Of a stretch of 64,000 nucleotides of DNA, positions 1-8,027 are shown one piece after another. Position 1 is the first letter of the stretch. Each line of letters begins with the position of its first letter. The translations under genes were made by a program, and so were the position numbers. The stretch comes from Streptomyces tsukubensis (GTDB lineage Bacteria; Actinomycetota; Actinomycetes; Streptomycetales; Streptomycetaceae), in contig NZ_CP045178.1 of assembly GCF_009296025.1 (NCBI RefSeq), positions 3,286,001 to 3,350,000 on the forward strand, given 5' to 3'. Under the pieces are notes generated by a model. The model saw only the letters and a list, made by a program, of their open reading frames with translations. It was not told the origin of the DNA and searched no databases.

Positions 1-520
1 CCCAGCGGTCTCCGCAATGGCACCGCCCAGCGGTCTCCGCAATGGCACCGCCCAGCGGTCTCCGCTATGGCCCCACCAGCGGTCTCTGCGACGGCCCCGC
101 CCGGACGCCTCCAGCACGACCCCGCCCAGCGGTCTCCGCAATGGCACCGCCCAGCGGTCTCCGCAATGGCACCGCCCAGCGGTCTCCGCAATGGCACCGC
201 CCAGCGGTCTCCGCTATGGCCCCACCAGCGGTCTCTGCGACGGCCCCGCCCGGACGCCTCCAGCACGGCTCCGCCCGGCGGTCTCCGCACTGGCTCCGCC
301 CGGCGGTATCCACTGCGGCCCGCCAAGCCGCCTTCGCGACGGCCCGCCCAGCGGTCTCCGCCATGGCCCCACCAGCGGTCTTCACAATGGCCCCGCCCGG
401 ACGCCTCCACCACGGCCCCGCCCAGCGGTCTCCGCTACGGCACCACCGGCGGTCTCCACTGCGGCCCCGCCCGCCTCCACCACAGCCCGAACCACGCCCG
501 GCCCGCACCCTGGGCCCGAA
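1..520. repeat. Degenerate 24-25 bp tandem repeat tract
   Basis: About twenty imperfect copies of a unit beginning cagcggtctccgc and ending near caccgcc follow one another. The first units start at 3, 28, 53 and 77, so the period is 25, 25 and 24. Because the period is not a multiple of three and changes, reading frames shift from copy to copy and several frames stay open on both strands only through base composition. I read this as non-coding DNA downstream of the nucleotidyltransferase gene. The tract starts at or before the window edge. Confidence 0.7.
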
Positions 521-528
521 CCGAAAGG

Positions 529-645
529 AGCCGTACGAGCCGTACGAGCCGTACGAGCCGTACGAAGCGAACGAAGCGAACGAGCCGCCCACGTCGTACG
601 GGCCGTACGCGCCGCGCCGCCCACGTCGTACGGGCCGTACGCCCC
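529..645. repeat. Short 9-bp repeats (gccgtacga) and a 27-28 bp doublet
   Basis: Four copies of gccgtacga run from about 529 and decay into gaagcgaac copies. They are followed by two copies of a unit containing cccacgtcgtacgggcc. No gene is supported here; the next gene ends at 706 on the minus strand. Confidence 0.55.
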
Positions 646-705
646 CGCCCGCGCCCCGCACACCCCCATAGGTGCCCAAGCGCCCCCGGCCGCCCCCGGC
701 CGTCC

Positions 706-1797
706 TTACTGATCCGAAGAGAAGCGCACCGCTCCGTCCGGCAGGACGGCCCCGCACCAGACCCGTACGCCGTCGCGCAGTTCGTTGTCGGCGCCGACGT
801 CCGCGCCGTCGCCGATCACCGCGCCCGCGAGGACCGTGCGCGCGCCGATCCTGGCGCCCGCGCCGACCATCGAATCGGCGATGACCGCTCCCTGCTCCAC
901 GATGGCTCCGTCCAGGACGGTGCTGCCGCTGATCCTGGCGCCGGGGCCGATGACCGCTCCCGCGCCGATCACCGTGCCCTCGGTGAGCTTGGCGTCTTCA
1001 GCGACCTCCGCGGTCGGCATGACGAGCCGTTCACCCAGCGGCCAGGGACCGCGGGCGAGGGCGCGCGGCCGAGTACCAGGTCGGCCGAGCCGCGTACGAA
1101 GGCCTGGGGGTGTGCCGAGGTCCAGCCAGTAGGTGGAGTCGACCATGCCCTGGAGGTGGGCGCCCGCGTCGAGCAGTCCGGGGAAGGTCTCCCGCTCGCC
1201 CGAGACGGGACGGGAGTCGGGGATGGAGTCGATCACCGAGCGCCGGAAGACGTAGGCGCCCGCGTTGATCTGGTCGGTGACGATCTCCTCGGGCGTCTGC
1301 GGCTTCTCCAGGAAGGCCTGTACGCGTCCCGTCGCGTCCGTCGGCACGAGGCCGAAGGCGCGCGGATCATCGACGCGGCTCAGGTGCAGGGAGACATCGG
1401 CGTCGGTCGAGACGTGGGTATCGACGAGGGCGTTGATGTCGAGCCCCGTGAGGATGTCGCCGTTGAAGATGAGCACCGGATCGTCGGGGCCCGACTCCAG
1501 GTGCCCCGCGACGTTGCGGATGGCGCCGCCCGTACCCAGCGGCTCGCGCTCCGTCACGTACTCCAGCCGCAGTCCGAACGCCGAGCCGTCACCGAAGTAC
1601 GGCTCGAACACCTCTGCGAGATACGAGGTCGCCAGCACGATGTGTTCGACCCCGGCGGCCCGCGCGCGGGCGAGCTGATGCGCGAGGAACGGGACGCCGG
1701 CCGCCGGCACCATCGGTTTGGGTGTGTGCACCGTGAGCGGGCGAAGTCTCGTGCCCTTGCCGCCCACCAGGAGGATAGCTTCCGGTGCCTGAGTCAC
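706..1797 (-). CDS. Sugar-1-phosphate nucleotidyltransferase (mannose-1-phosphate guanylyltransferase-like)
   Basis: This enzyme makes a nucleotide sugar (probably GDP-mannose) from a sugar 1-phosphate and NTP for cell-wall glycan synthesis. The N-terminus has the nucleotide-binding signature GGKGTRLRPLT (about residues 12-22), then FNGDIL and FLEKPQTPEE. The C-terminal third is a left-handed beta-helix of hexapeptide repeats (VIGAGAVIGPGARI). I chose the GTG at 1797 (VTQAPEAILL), because upstream in-frame codons look non-coding. About 25 residues encoded between 1033 and 1110 do not fit the family. Reading the next frame there restores a plausible QAFVRGSADLVLGR, so two compensating indels are likely. 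Function at family level is secure; sugar specificity is not. Confidence 0.85.
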   Translation of the reverse strand: MTQAPEAILLVGGKGTRLRPLTVHTPKPMVPAAGVPFLAHQLARARAAGVEHIVLATSYLAEVFEPYFGDGSAFGLRLEYVTEREPLGTGGAIRNVAGHLESGPDDPVLIFNGDILTGLDINALVDTHVSTDADVSLHLSRVDDPRAFGLVPTDATGRVQAFLEKPQTPEEIVTDQINAGAYVFRRSVIDSIPDSRPVSGERETFPGLLDAGAHLQGMVDSTYWLDLGTPPGLRTRLGRPGTRPRALARGPWPLGERLVMPTAEVAEDAKLTEGTVIGAGAVIGPGARISGSTVLDGAIVEQGAVIADSMVGAGARIGARTVLAGAVIGDGADVGADNELRDGVRVWCGAVLPDGAVRFSSDQ

Positions 1798-2009
1798 TGT
1801 GACTTCTCTGCTTCCTGCTGGGGCCGACCGAACTGTCTTTCGGCCGGACAGTGTATGCAGACAGATCGGGCCGGACGTCAGGCGCTCCTCCCCCCGCCTC
1901 GGACATCGGAACCGGCCCGTGGTCCCGGTGTCCGCGCGCTGCGTCACCCGTCTCGTGGCCGTACCCCTATGGGAGGGTACGTACCCGTCGACAGGTACGC
2001 GTCACCCCG

Positions 2010-3404
2010 TCAGCGGTGCTGGCGTTTGGCCGCCGTGGAGCGGACCGTGCCGAGCTTCTTGTACAGCCGGGCACCGGGGCACTCGGTCGAGAAGCCGTCC
2101 CGATGGCCCGAGATGACGTTCATTCGAACCTTTTTGCCCTTGTGGTACCGGTTGCTGCCACCCGATACGAGGGTGACCTTTCTCTTGGGGTTCGCACCGG
2201 TCAGCCCGAGCTTCCAGGCGGTGAGCCGGGCGACGCCCTTCACCGCGGCGGCGGGAGGCTTGGCGCGAGAGTACGTGCCGATGACCGCGATTCCCGTGCT
2301 GTTGGTGTTGAAGCCGAGGGTGTGGGCACCCATGACGGGCTTCGTGACACCACCGGCACGACCCTCGTAGATCTTTCCGCACTTGTCGATGAGGAAGTTG
2401 TAGCCGATGTCGCGCCAGCCCATGCTCTTCACGTGGTACCGGTAGATACCTCGGATGACCGAGGGGGCCTGGGCGCACGTGTAGCTGTTGCCGGTGGCGG
2501 TGTGGTGGACGAAGGCGGCCTTCACGGTACGGGTGTAGCGGAACTTCTTCTCGCGCAGCCTCTCGTTGGCGCCCCAGCGCTTGCGGGTGACGATGGCCGG
2601 GCGCGGACCGGTGTGCGACCGGACCGGGGCGGCGCCCGCGCGGTCGCCGTCTGCGGAAAGCGTGCCGAGAGGGGCCGCGGGGCCGCCCGCGCCCTCCGGA
2701 CCTTCCGCACCTTCCGTACCCGATGCGGCTTCCATACCTTCCGCACCCTCCGCACCTGATGCACCCTCCATACCCGACGCACCCCCCGCGCCCGCTGCGG
2801 AGCCCTCGCCCGGATCGACGAGATCGAGGCGCAGGCCGGCGGGGAGGCCGGTCCCGGTCCGTTTGGCACCCGCCCGCCCGGCGGCCTCCCCCTCCCCGCC
2901 CGCCCGCTCAGGAGTCACCCGGGACTCGACCGCGTCGGAGGGCCCGACCCAGAGCGGGGCGGTGGAGCCGTGGGCCGCGCCCCTGGCTCCTTCGGGGGTG
3001 TCCCTGTCGGCCGCGTGTTCGGCGTTGTGGGTTTCGAGGTCCTGCCAGCCGGACCAGGCCCCGCCGCCGGTGGCGCGGGTGCGGACCTGCACCCGGCCGT
3101 GCAGCTCCTTCTCGGCGTCGTCCCAGACGACTCCGACGAGAGAGAAGGGTCTGACCTCGCGTCTTGCCGTGCCTTCTGCCGATGAGGCGCCCCCCGCCCG
3201 GTCGCCCGGCAGGGGCGCCATCCTCAGGGACCGGGTGGCGCCGGGGACTATGTCCGCGCTCTCCTCGGAGACGGACCGGTCGGTCGCGGCGCGGGCCGTT
3301 GTCCGGGCGCCGGAGGGGAAGGCGAGCGGGACCGCGAGGGCCGCCGCGCAAGTGACACCGATCGAGGAAGCAAGAAATCCACGCATGCTACTGATCGTGG
3401 TCAT
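2010..3404 (-). CDS. Secreted peptidoglycan-recognition protein / N-acetylmuramoyl-L-alanine amidase
   Basis: Predicted exported amidase that cleaves the bond between N-acetylmuramic acid and L-alanine. The 464 residues start with a signal peptide (hydrophobic GVTCAAALAVPLAF). Then come a variable domain, a Gly/Ala/Glu-rich low-complexity linker near residues 205-240 (repeated EGAEG), and a C-terminal PGRP/amidase_2 domain. That domain shows KRWGANE, the zinc-ligand motif HHTATGNSYTC, DIGYNFLIDKCGKIYEGR and the terminal HRDGFSTECPG. ATG 3404 was chosen because the signal peptide follows directly; an ATG six codons later is possible. It lies next to wall-glycopolymer genes, in the same orientation as the nucleotidyltransferase. 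Confidence 0.9.
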   Translation of the reverse strand: MTTISSMRGFLASSIGVTCAAALAVPLAFPSGARTTARAATDRSVSEESADIVPGATRSLRMAPLPGDRAGGASSAEGTARREVRPFSLVGVVWDDAEKELHGRVQVRTRATGGGAWSGWQDLETHNAEHAADRDTPEGARGAAHGSTAPLWVGPSDAVESRVTPERAGGEGEAAGRAGAKRTGTGLPAGLRLDLVDPGEGSAAGAGGASGMEGASGAEGAEGMEAASGTEGAEGPEGAGGPAAPLGTLSADGDRAGAAPVRSHTGPRPAIVTRKRWGANERLREKKFRYTRTVKAAFVHHTATGNSYTCAQAPSVIRGIYRYHVKSMGWRDIGYNFLIDKCGKIYEGRAGGVTKPVMGAHTLGFNTNSTGIAVIGTYSRAKPPAAAVKGVARLTAWKLGLTGANPKRKVTLVSGGSNRYHKGKKVRMNVISGHRDGFSTECPGARLYKKLGTVRSTAAKRQHR

Positions 3405-3524
3405 ATCATCACAAGTCTGTCCATTGGGGACTTGAGGAAGCTCCGCGAGTAACAGCCGTCCACCGGGCGCCCGTCCAGCCGCCGGGTGCCGGGGCCTTCG
3501 GTCTCCCCGCGTAGGCTGGCAAGC

Positions 3525-4277
3525 GTGACCGCTATCGACCGCACCCCCGCCGACCTGCTGCGATCCGCGCTCGCCTCGGATCCCGCCCGCCCCCTTGTGA
3601 CCTTCTACGACGATGCGACGGGCGAACGCGTCGAACTGTCCGTCGCCACCTTCGCCAATTGGGTGGCCAAGACGGCCAATCTGCTCCAGGGCGACCTGGC
3701 GGCGGAACCCGGCGACCGGGTCGCGATCCTGCTGCCCGCGCACTGGCAGACCGCCGCCTGGCTGCTCGCCTGCGCCTCGGTGGGCGTGGTGGCGGAGATC
3801 GGCGGCGATCCGGCGGGCGCCGACATCGTGGTGAGCGGACCCGACACACTGGAGGCCGCGCGCGGTTGCTCGGGCGAGCGGGTCGCGCTGGCGTTGCGCC
3901 CGCTCGGCGGCAGGTTCCCGCAGCCGCCGGAGGGGTTCATGGACTACGCGGTGGAGGTGCCGAGCCAGGGCGACAGGTTCGCGCCCTTCGCCCCGGTCGA
4001 CCCGGAGGCCCCCGCGCTGCGCGTGGCGGGCTCCGAGTTCACGGGGCTCCAGCTCGTGGAGCGTGCGGTGGGCGACTCGGAGGCTCTGGGGCTCACGGCC
4101 GGTTCGCGGCTGCTCTCCGGGCTCTCGTACGACTCGTGGGAGGGGCTGGCCTCGGGGCTGTACGCGCCGCTCGCCGCCGGCGGGTCCGTGGTTCTCTGCC
4201 GTCACCTCGACCGCCTCTCCGAGGAGGCGCTCGCCGAGCGGGTCAAGGGCGAGCGGGTCACCTCGACAGTGCGCTGA
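3525..4277 (+). CDS. TIGR03089 family protein
   Basis: A 250-residue actinobacterial conserved protein whose beginning resembles the N-terminal part of AMP-binding enzymes (PADLLRSALASDPARPLVTF, then ATGERVELS, GDRVAILLPAHWQTAAWLLAC). It lacks the full adenylation and C-terminal domains, so catalysis as an acyl-CoA synthetase is unlikely. The GTG start at 3525 follows aagc and gives the expected family start; upstream sequence is intergenic. It is divergent from the amidase gene and precedes the LCP cluster. The role of this family is not known to me. Confidence 0.8.
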   Translation: MTAIDRTPADLLRSALASDPARPLVTFYDDATGERVELSVATFANWVAKTANLLQGDLAAEPGDRVAILLPAHWQTAAWLLACASVGVVAEIGGDPAGADIVVSGPDTLEAARGCSGERVALALRPLGGRFPQPPEGFMDYAVEVPSQGDRFAPFAPVDPEAPALRVAGSEFTGLQLVERAVGDSEALGLTAGSRLLSGLSYDSWEGLASGLYAPLAAGGSVVLCRHLDRLSEEALAERVKGERVTSTVR

Positions 4278-4612
4278 GAAGCCCGCCGCGCAGAGTGCGG
4301 AAGGCCCGTGCCGCAGCGCGTCCGGGACCGCGCCGCAGGACAGCCGCGAGCCCGCGCCGCACTGGGCCGGAGCCCGCGCCGCAGTGCGCCGAAACTCCGC
4401 GCCACAGCGCGCCGAGCCCCGTGCCACTGCGCGCCGGAGGGAGGCCCGCCGGAGCGGCGGGCCGCCCCGCCCCTCACCCGCCCGGCCCAGTGACGGCCCG
4501 GTGGGCGGGACGTCCCGGGCCGCGCGGGCCATGGTCGTAAGGAGCAGGTTCACACGCCGGGGCCCTCAGCGGCTGTCGGGTGACTTCTACGCGACGAGGG
4601 GCGGGCGCCGAG
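4278..4612. other. Intergenic GC-rich tract with degenerate ~20-27 bp repeats
   Basis: Between the TIGR03089 gene and the first LCP gene lie six or so variants of a unit around gcccgcgccgcagtgcgccg (4300-4440), with a variable period. Frames are open on both strands by composition only. I see no gene here. The promoter of the downstream LCP gene should lie in the last 100 bases. Confidence 0.5.
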
Positions 4613-5884
4613 GTGACCGACAGTTCGGGCAGACCCGCCGATCCGGACCCGTCGCAGTCGGGCTCCGAGGAGGAGGCACCCGCGCCGTCGGAAGGCGGTG
4701 GGCCGCGCGGGCGCTGGGGCAGGTGGGCGGCGCTGGGCGGCGCTGTCCTCGTCCTCGCGGCCGGCGGGGTCGGCTGGCTGCTGTACAGCAGGCTCGACGG
4801 CAACATATCCACCGATTCGGACGCCGCCGCCGAGTTGGCGCGCTACGAACGTGAACGGCCGAAGAACCTCGCACAGGACGCGCAGAACATCCTGCTCATC
4901 GGCTCCGACACCCGCGCGGGCTCCAACAAGAAGTACGGCCGTGACGTGGGCACTCAGCGCTCGGACACCACGATCCTGCTCCATCTCGCCGCCGACCGGC
5001 GCTCCGCCACGGCCGTCTCCCTGCCGCGCGACCTGATGGTCGAGGTCCCCGAGTGCCGCAGGAAGGACGGGACCAGGACGCCCGCCAGACTCGCCCAGTT
5101 CAACTGGGCCTACGAGTTCGGCGGCACGGCCTGCACCATCCGCACGGTGGAGAAGCTCACCGACGTACGGGTCGACCACCACATGACCGTGGACTTCCAG
5201 GGTTTCAAGAAAATGGTGAACGCCGTCGGCGGTGTCCGGGTCTGTGTCAGGCAGCCGATCGACGACAACGACGCCCATGTACGGCTCGCCGCGGGCAGCC
5301 ACGAACTCGACGGCGAGCAGGCGCTCGGCTACGTACGGGCCCGCAAGAGCCTCGGCGACGGCAGCGACACCGAGAGGATCGAGCGCCAGCAGCAGTTCCT
5401 CGCCGCGCTCGTGGCGAAGGTGCAGAGCAACGACGTGCTGCTCAACCCCACGAAGCTCTACCCCGTCCTGGACGCGGCGACCTCCGCGCTCACCACGGAC
5501 CCGGGCCTCGATCATCTGCGCGACCTCTACGAACTGGCGCGCGGCCTGCGGTCCATGCCGAGCAGAGGCGTGCGGTTCATGACCGTGCCGCGCCAGTCGT
5601 ACGTGTACGACGCCAACCGCGACCAGTTGAAGCAGCCCGACGCCGACCGGCTTTTCGAGCAATTGCGCAACGATTCACCGGTCCGGTCGGTTCCGGATTC
5701 CTCCCGGTCGTCCACAGGAACAGTGGACTCCGAGAGTGAATCGACCGAGGAGCCGACCGAGGAGCCGACCGACGAGTCGACCGAGGAGTCGACCGACGAC
5801 GGGAAGCGGGGCGCCCCTTCGCGGGAGTCCCGTCAGGGGCCCATATTCCGCGCATCTACCGACCGCGCCACCGACTGCGGGTAA
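4613..5884 (+). CDS. LytR-CpsA-Psr (LCP) family wall-glycopolymer ligase 1
   Basis: Membrane-anchored LCP protein, of the family that transfers lipid-linked glycopolymers (teichoic-acid type) to peptidoglycan at the outer membrane face. A cytoplasmic Ser/Glu/Pro-rich N-terminus is followed by one membrane helix (about residues 38-58) and the LCP domain. The domain shows NILLIGSDTRAG, SLPRDLMVEVP, the VDHHMTVDF region, ELDGEQALGYVRAR and ERIERQQQFLAAL. The protein ends in a low-complexity acidic tail of STEEPTEEPTDEST type and has no LytR_C domain. GTG 4613 was chosen (VTDSSGRPAD); GTG 4580 in the same frame is the alternative. First of five LCP genes in 10 kb. Confidence 0.88.
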   Translation: MTDSSGRPADPDPSQSGSEEEAPAPSEGGGPRGRWGRWAALGGAVLVLAAGGVGWLLYSRLDGNISTDSDAAAELARYERERPKNLAQDAQNILLIGSDTRAGSNKKYGRDVGTQRSDTTILLHLAADRRSATAVSLPRDLMVEVPECRRKDGTRTPARLAQFNWAYEFGGTACTIRTVEKLTDVRVDHHMTVDFQGFKKMVNAVGGVRVCVRQPIDDNDAHVRLAAGSHELDGEQALGYVRARKSLGDGSDTERIERQQQFLAALVAKVQSNDVLLNPTKLYPVLDAATSALTTDPGLDHLRDLYELARGLRSMPSRGVRFMTVPRQSYVYDANRDQLKQPDADRLFEQLRNDSPVRSVPDSSRSSTGTVDSESESTEEPTEEPTDESTEESTDDGKRGAPSRESRQGPIFRASTDRATDCG

Positions 5885-5911
5885 AACGATTCTCAAAGGC
5901 GCACTCCCGAG

Positions 5912-5944
5912 CCCTACAAATGCGGCGATTGCCCAGTTGTAGGG
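5912..5944 (+). terminator. Possible hairpin after LCP gene 1
   Basis: The sequence ccctacaa is mirrored by ttgtaggg 17 bases later, in the 220-bp gap between two LCP genes. The 8-bp stem is weak and lacks a T-run. It may be a weak terminator or an operator for the next gene. Confidence 0.3.
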
Positions 5945-6106
5945 GAGTGGAATGTGTCACCGCCGTCGCTCGATGGCGAACAGGGCGGATAGTGTGAGCG
6001 ATCCGGCACGGCCCAAGGGCCTGTTTTGAGCTGGAAAGACTGACCGGGCGCCTTCTTTGAAGGGGCGGAAGGCGCCGCGTGGCCCCGACGGAGGACGCAA
6101 AAAACC

Positions 6107-7894
6107 GTGGACGCGCAAGGCCGTGGGCGGGCGGACGACATCGATCCCGCAGACCAATGGGTACTCAACCCGGACACCGGTGATTACGAACTGCGACTCG
6201 ATGCCTCCGCAGGGCAATCGCCGGTACCTCCGCCTCGAAGAGCCATGTCCCGGGACGCCCCGCCCGTGACGCGGGCCCCGCGCGACGCCACATCCATGGG
6301 TCAGGGCAGTTCCCCCGTACGGGGCGGCCGGGCGGCCAACCGCAAGTCGGCGGCGCCCGAACGGTCCGTGCCGACCCAGCGCGGGCACCGGGCCGCCGCC
6401 GATGAGAGCGGCTCGGGTGGACGTCGGCGTACCAAGAAGAAGAAAAAGAGCACCAAGAAGAAAGTGCTGCTGTGGACCGGCGGTTCACTGGCTTTCTTCC
6501 TGGTGGCGGGCTCCGCCACCGCGTACGTCGTCTACCAGCGCTTCAACGGCAACATCGGCACGACCGATGTGGGCAGCGCGGGCAGCCAGGGCGTCCGCAA
6601 GGGCGAGGCCTTCAACGTGCTGCTCATCGGTACGGACAAGCGCACGGGCTCGGGCAATGAGGGCTACGGGGACAAGGGCAGCGTCGGCCACGCGGACACC
6701 AACATCCTGTTGCACGTCTCCAAGGACCGCACCAACGCGACGGCGTTGAGCATCCCCCGCGACCTCATCACGGACGTACCCGACTGCCCGACCAAGATGC
6801 CCGACGGCACCACCACGACCGTCCCCGGCACGAGCGACGTCCGCTTCAACACCAGCCTCGGGCAGAGCGACCGGGACCCGGGCTGCACCATGCGGACCGT
6901 CAAGGAGCTGACGGGACTCAAGGTCGATCACTTCATGATGGCCGACTTCAACGCCATCAAGACGCTGACCACCGCCGTCGACGGCGTGGAGGTCTGTGTC
7001 GCCAAGGACGTCGACGACCCCGACTCGCACCTCAAGCTCTCCGCGGGCAAGCACAACCTCCAGGGTGAGCAGGCGCTGGCCTTCGTACGGACCCGGCACA
7101 GCTTCGGCAATCAGGGCGACCTCGACCGCATCAAGGTGCAGCAGCAGTTCCTCGCCTCGCTCATGCGGAAGATGAAGTCGGAGGACACGCTGACCAGTCC
7201 GGCGAAGATGTGGAAGCTGGCCAACGCGGCGACCAAGGCCCTGCACGTGGACTCGGGGATCGGTTCCATAAAGAAGCTCACCGACCTCGGCCTCGAACTC
7301 AAGGACGTCGACCCGAAGAACATCACCTTCACCACCCTTCCCGTCATCGACAACCCGGCGGAGAAGGTGAAGGCCACCGTCGTCCTCAACGAGGCACAGG
7401 CCAACCCGCTGTTCGCGATGATGCGCTCCGACACCTCACTGACCGAGGTGGCCGCCGAGAAGAAGGCGAAGGAGAAGAAGGCGGAGGCGAAGGAGAACGC
7501 CAAGCTCAAGGGTGCCAAGGCCGACCCCGCCGATGTGCGGGTCGATGTCTACAACGGCAGTAGCAAGGTCGGCGCCGCTCAGGAAACTCTCACATGGTTG
7601 CAGAACACTGAGGGCGTACTGAAGTCGAGTCAGCGCGGCAACGCGCCGGCGAGCGAGAAGACCAACCTGACCTACGGCCCGAACCAGGCCGACCAGGCCA
7701 GGGCTCTCGCCGACATGATGGGGCTGCCCGCTTCCGCGTTGCAGCCGGGCACGGAGGACGCGGGGGCGATGGTGCCGATGAAACTGACGCTCGGAGGCGA
7801 CTTCGAGGGGCCAGGGACACCCATCTCGGCTCCGACGAAGGTGCCGGACGGAGTGCAGAAGGTCGAAGCCGACAAGTCCGTCTGCGCCAAGTAG
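6107..7894 (+). CDS. LCP family protein 2 with LytR C-terminal domain
   Basis: LCP-type glycopolymer transferase of 595 residues. The cytoplasmic part begins with ADQWVLNPDTGDYEL, then a Lys-rich stretch (KKKKKSTKKK) just before the membrane helix (about 119-142). The LCP domain carries NVLLIGTDKRTG, SIPRDLITDVP, VDHFMMADF, GEQALAFVRTRH and DRIKVQQQFLASL. After it come a Lys/Glu/Ala-rich linker and a LytR_C-type domain starting VDVYNGSSKVG. GTG 6107 is preceded by ggagg at 6090-6094, a suitable ribosome-binding site. Same strand as LCP 1 and LCP 3, so possibly co-transcribed. Confidence 0.92.
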   Translation: MDAQGRGRADDIDPADQWVLNPDTGDYELRLDASAGQSPVPPPRRAMSRDAPPVTRAPRDATSMGQGSSPVRGGRAANRKSAAPERSVPTQRGHRAAADESGSGGRRRTKKKKKSTKKKVLLWTGGSLAFFLVAGSATAYVVYQRFNGNIGTTDVGSAGSQGVRKGEAFNVLLIGTDKRTGSGNEGYGDKGSVGHADTNILLHVSKDRTNATALSIPRDLITDVPDCPTKMPDGTTTTVPGTSDVRFNTSLGQSDRDPGCTMRTVKELTGLKVDHFMMADFNAIKTLTTAVDGVEVCVAKDVDDPDSHLKLSAGKHNLQGEQALAFVRTRHSFGNQGDLDRIKVQQQFLASLMRKMKSEDTLTSPAKMWKLANAATKALHVDSGIGSIKKLTDLGLELKDVDPKNITFTTLPVIDNPAEKVKATVVLNEAQANPLFAMMRSDTSLTEVAAEKKAKEKKAEAKENAKLKGAKADPADVRVDVYNGSSKVGAAQETLTWLQNTEGVLKSSQRGNAPASEKTNLTYGPNQADQARALADMMGLPASALQPGTEDAGAMVPMKLTLGGDFEGPGTPISAPTKVPDGVQKVEADKSVCAK

Positions 7895-7955
7895 GAACAC
7901 ACCGGGGGTCGTTGGGCACCCGGCATTACGCACCGAGCGAAGACCGTATCCGTGA

Positions 7956-7992
7956 CCCGCCCTCCCCGCCGCGCCGCGGCCGGGAGGGCGGG
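7956..7992 (+). terminator. GC-rich hairpin between LCP genes 2 and 3
   Basis: An 11-bp perfect stem (cccgccctccc with gggagggcggg) encloses a 15-base loop, 60 bases after the stop of LCP 2. There is no T-run. It could be a partial terminator or an mRNA processing and stability structure. Confidence 0.4.
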
Positions 7993-8027
7993 CGCGGCTC
8001 GGGAGCGGGGCGGGGAGGGAACAGGGA

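Noticed and set aside
17..757. Long overlapping open frames on both strands in the 5' repeat tract
   Set aside because: The repeat period is 24-25 bases, so frames shift between copies; no family motifs, no ribosome-binding sites, and several frames are open at once, as expected from composition.
2010..4553. Extension of the amidase gene upstream to 4553 on the minus strand
   Set aside because: The extra 380 residues run antisense to the TIGR03089 gene and precede a proper signal peptide; the start at 3404 is far more plausible.
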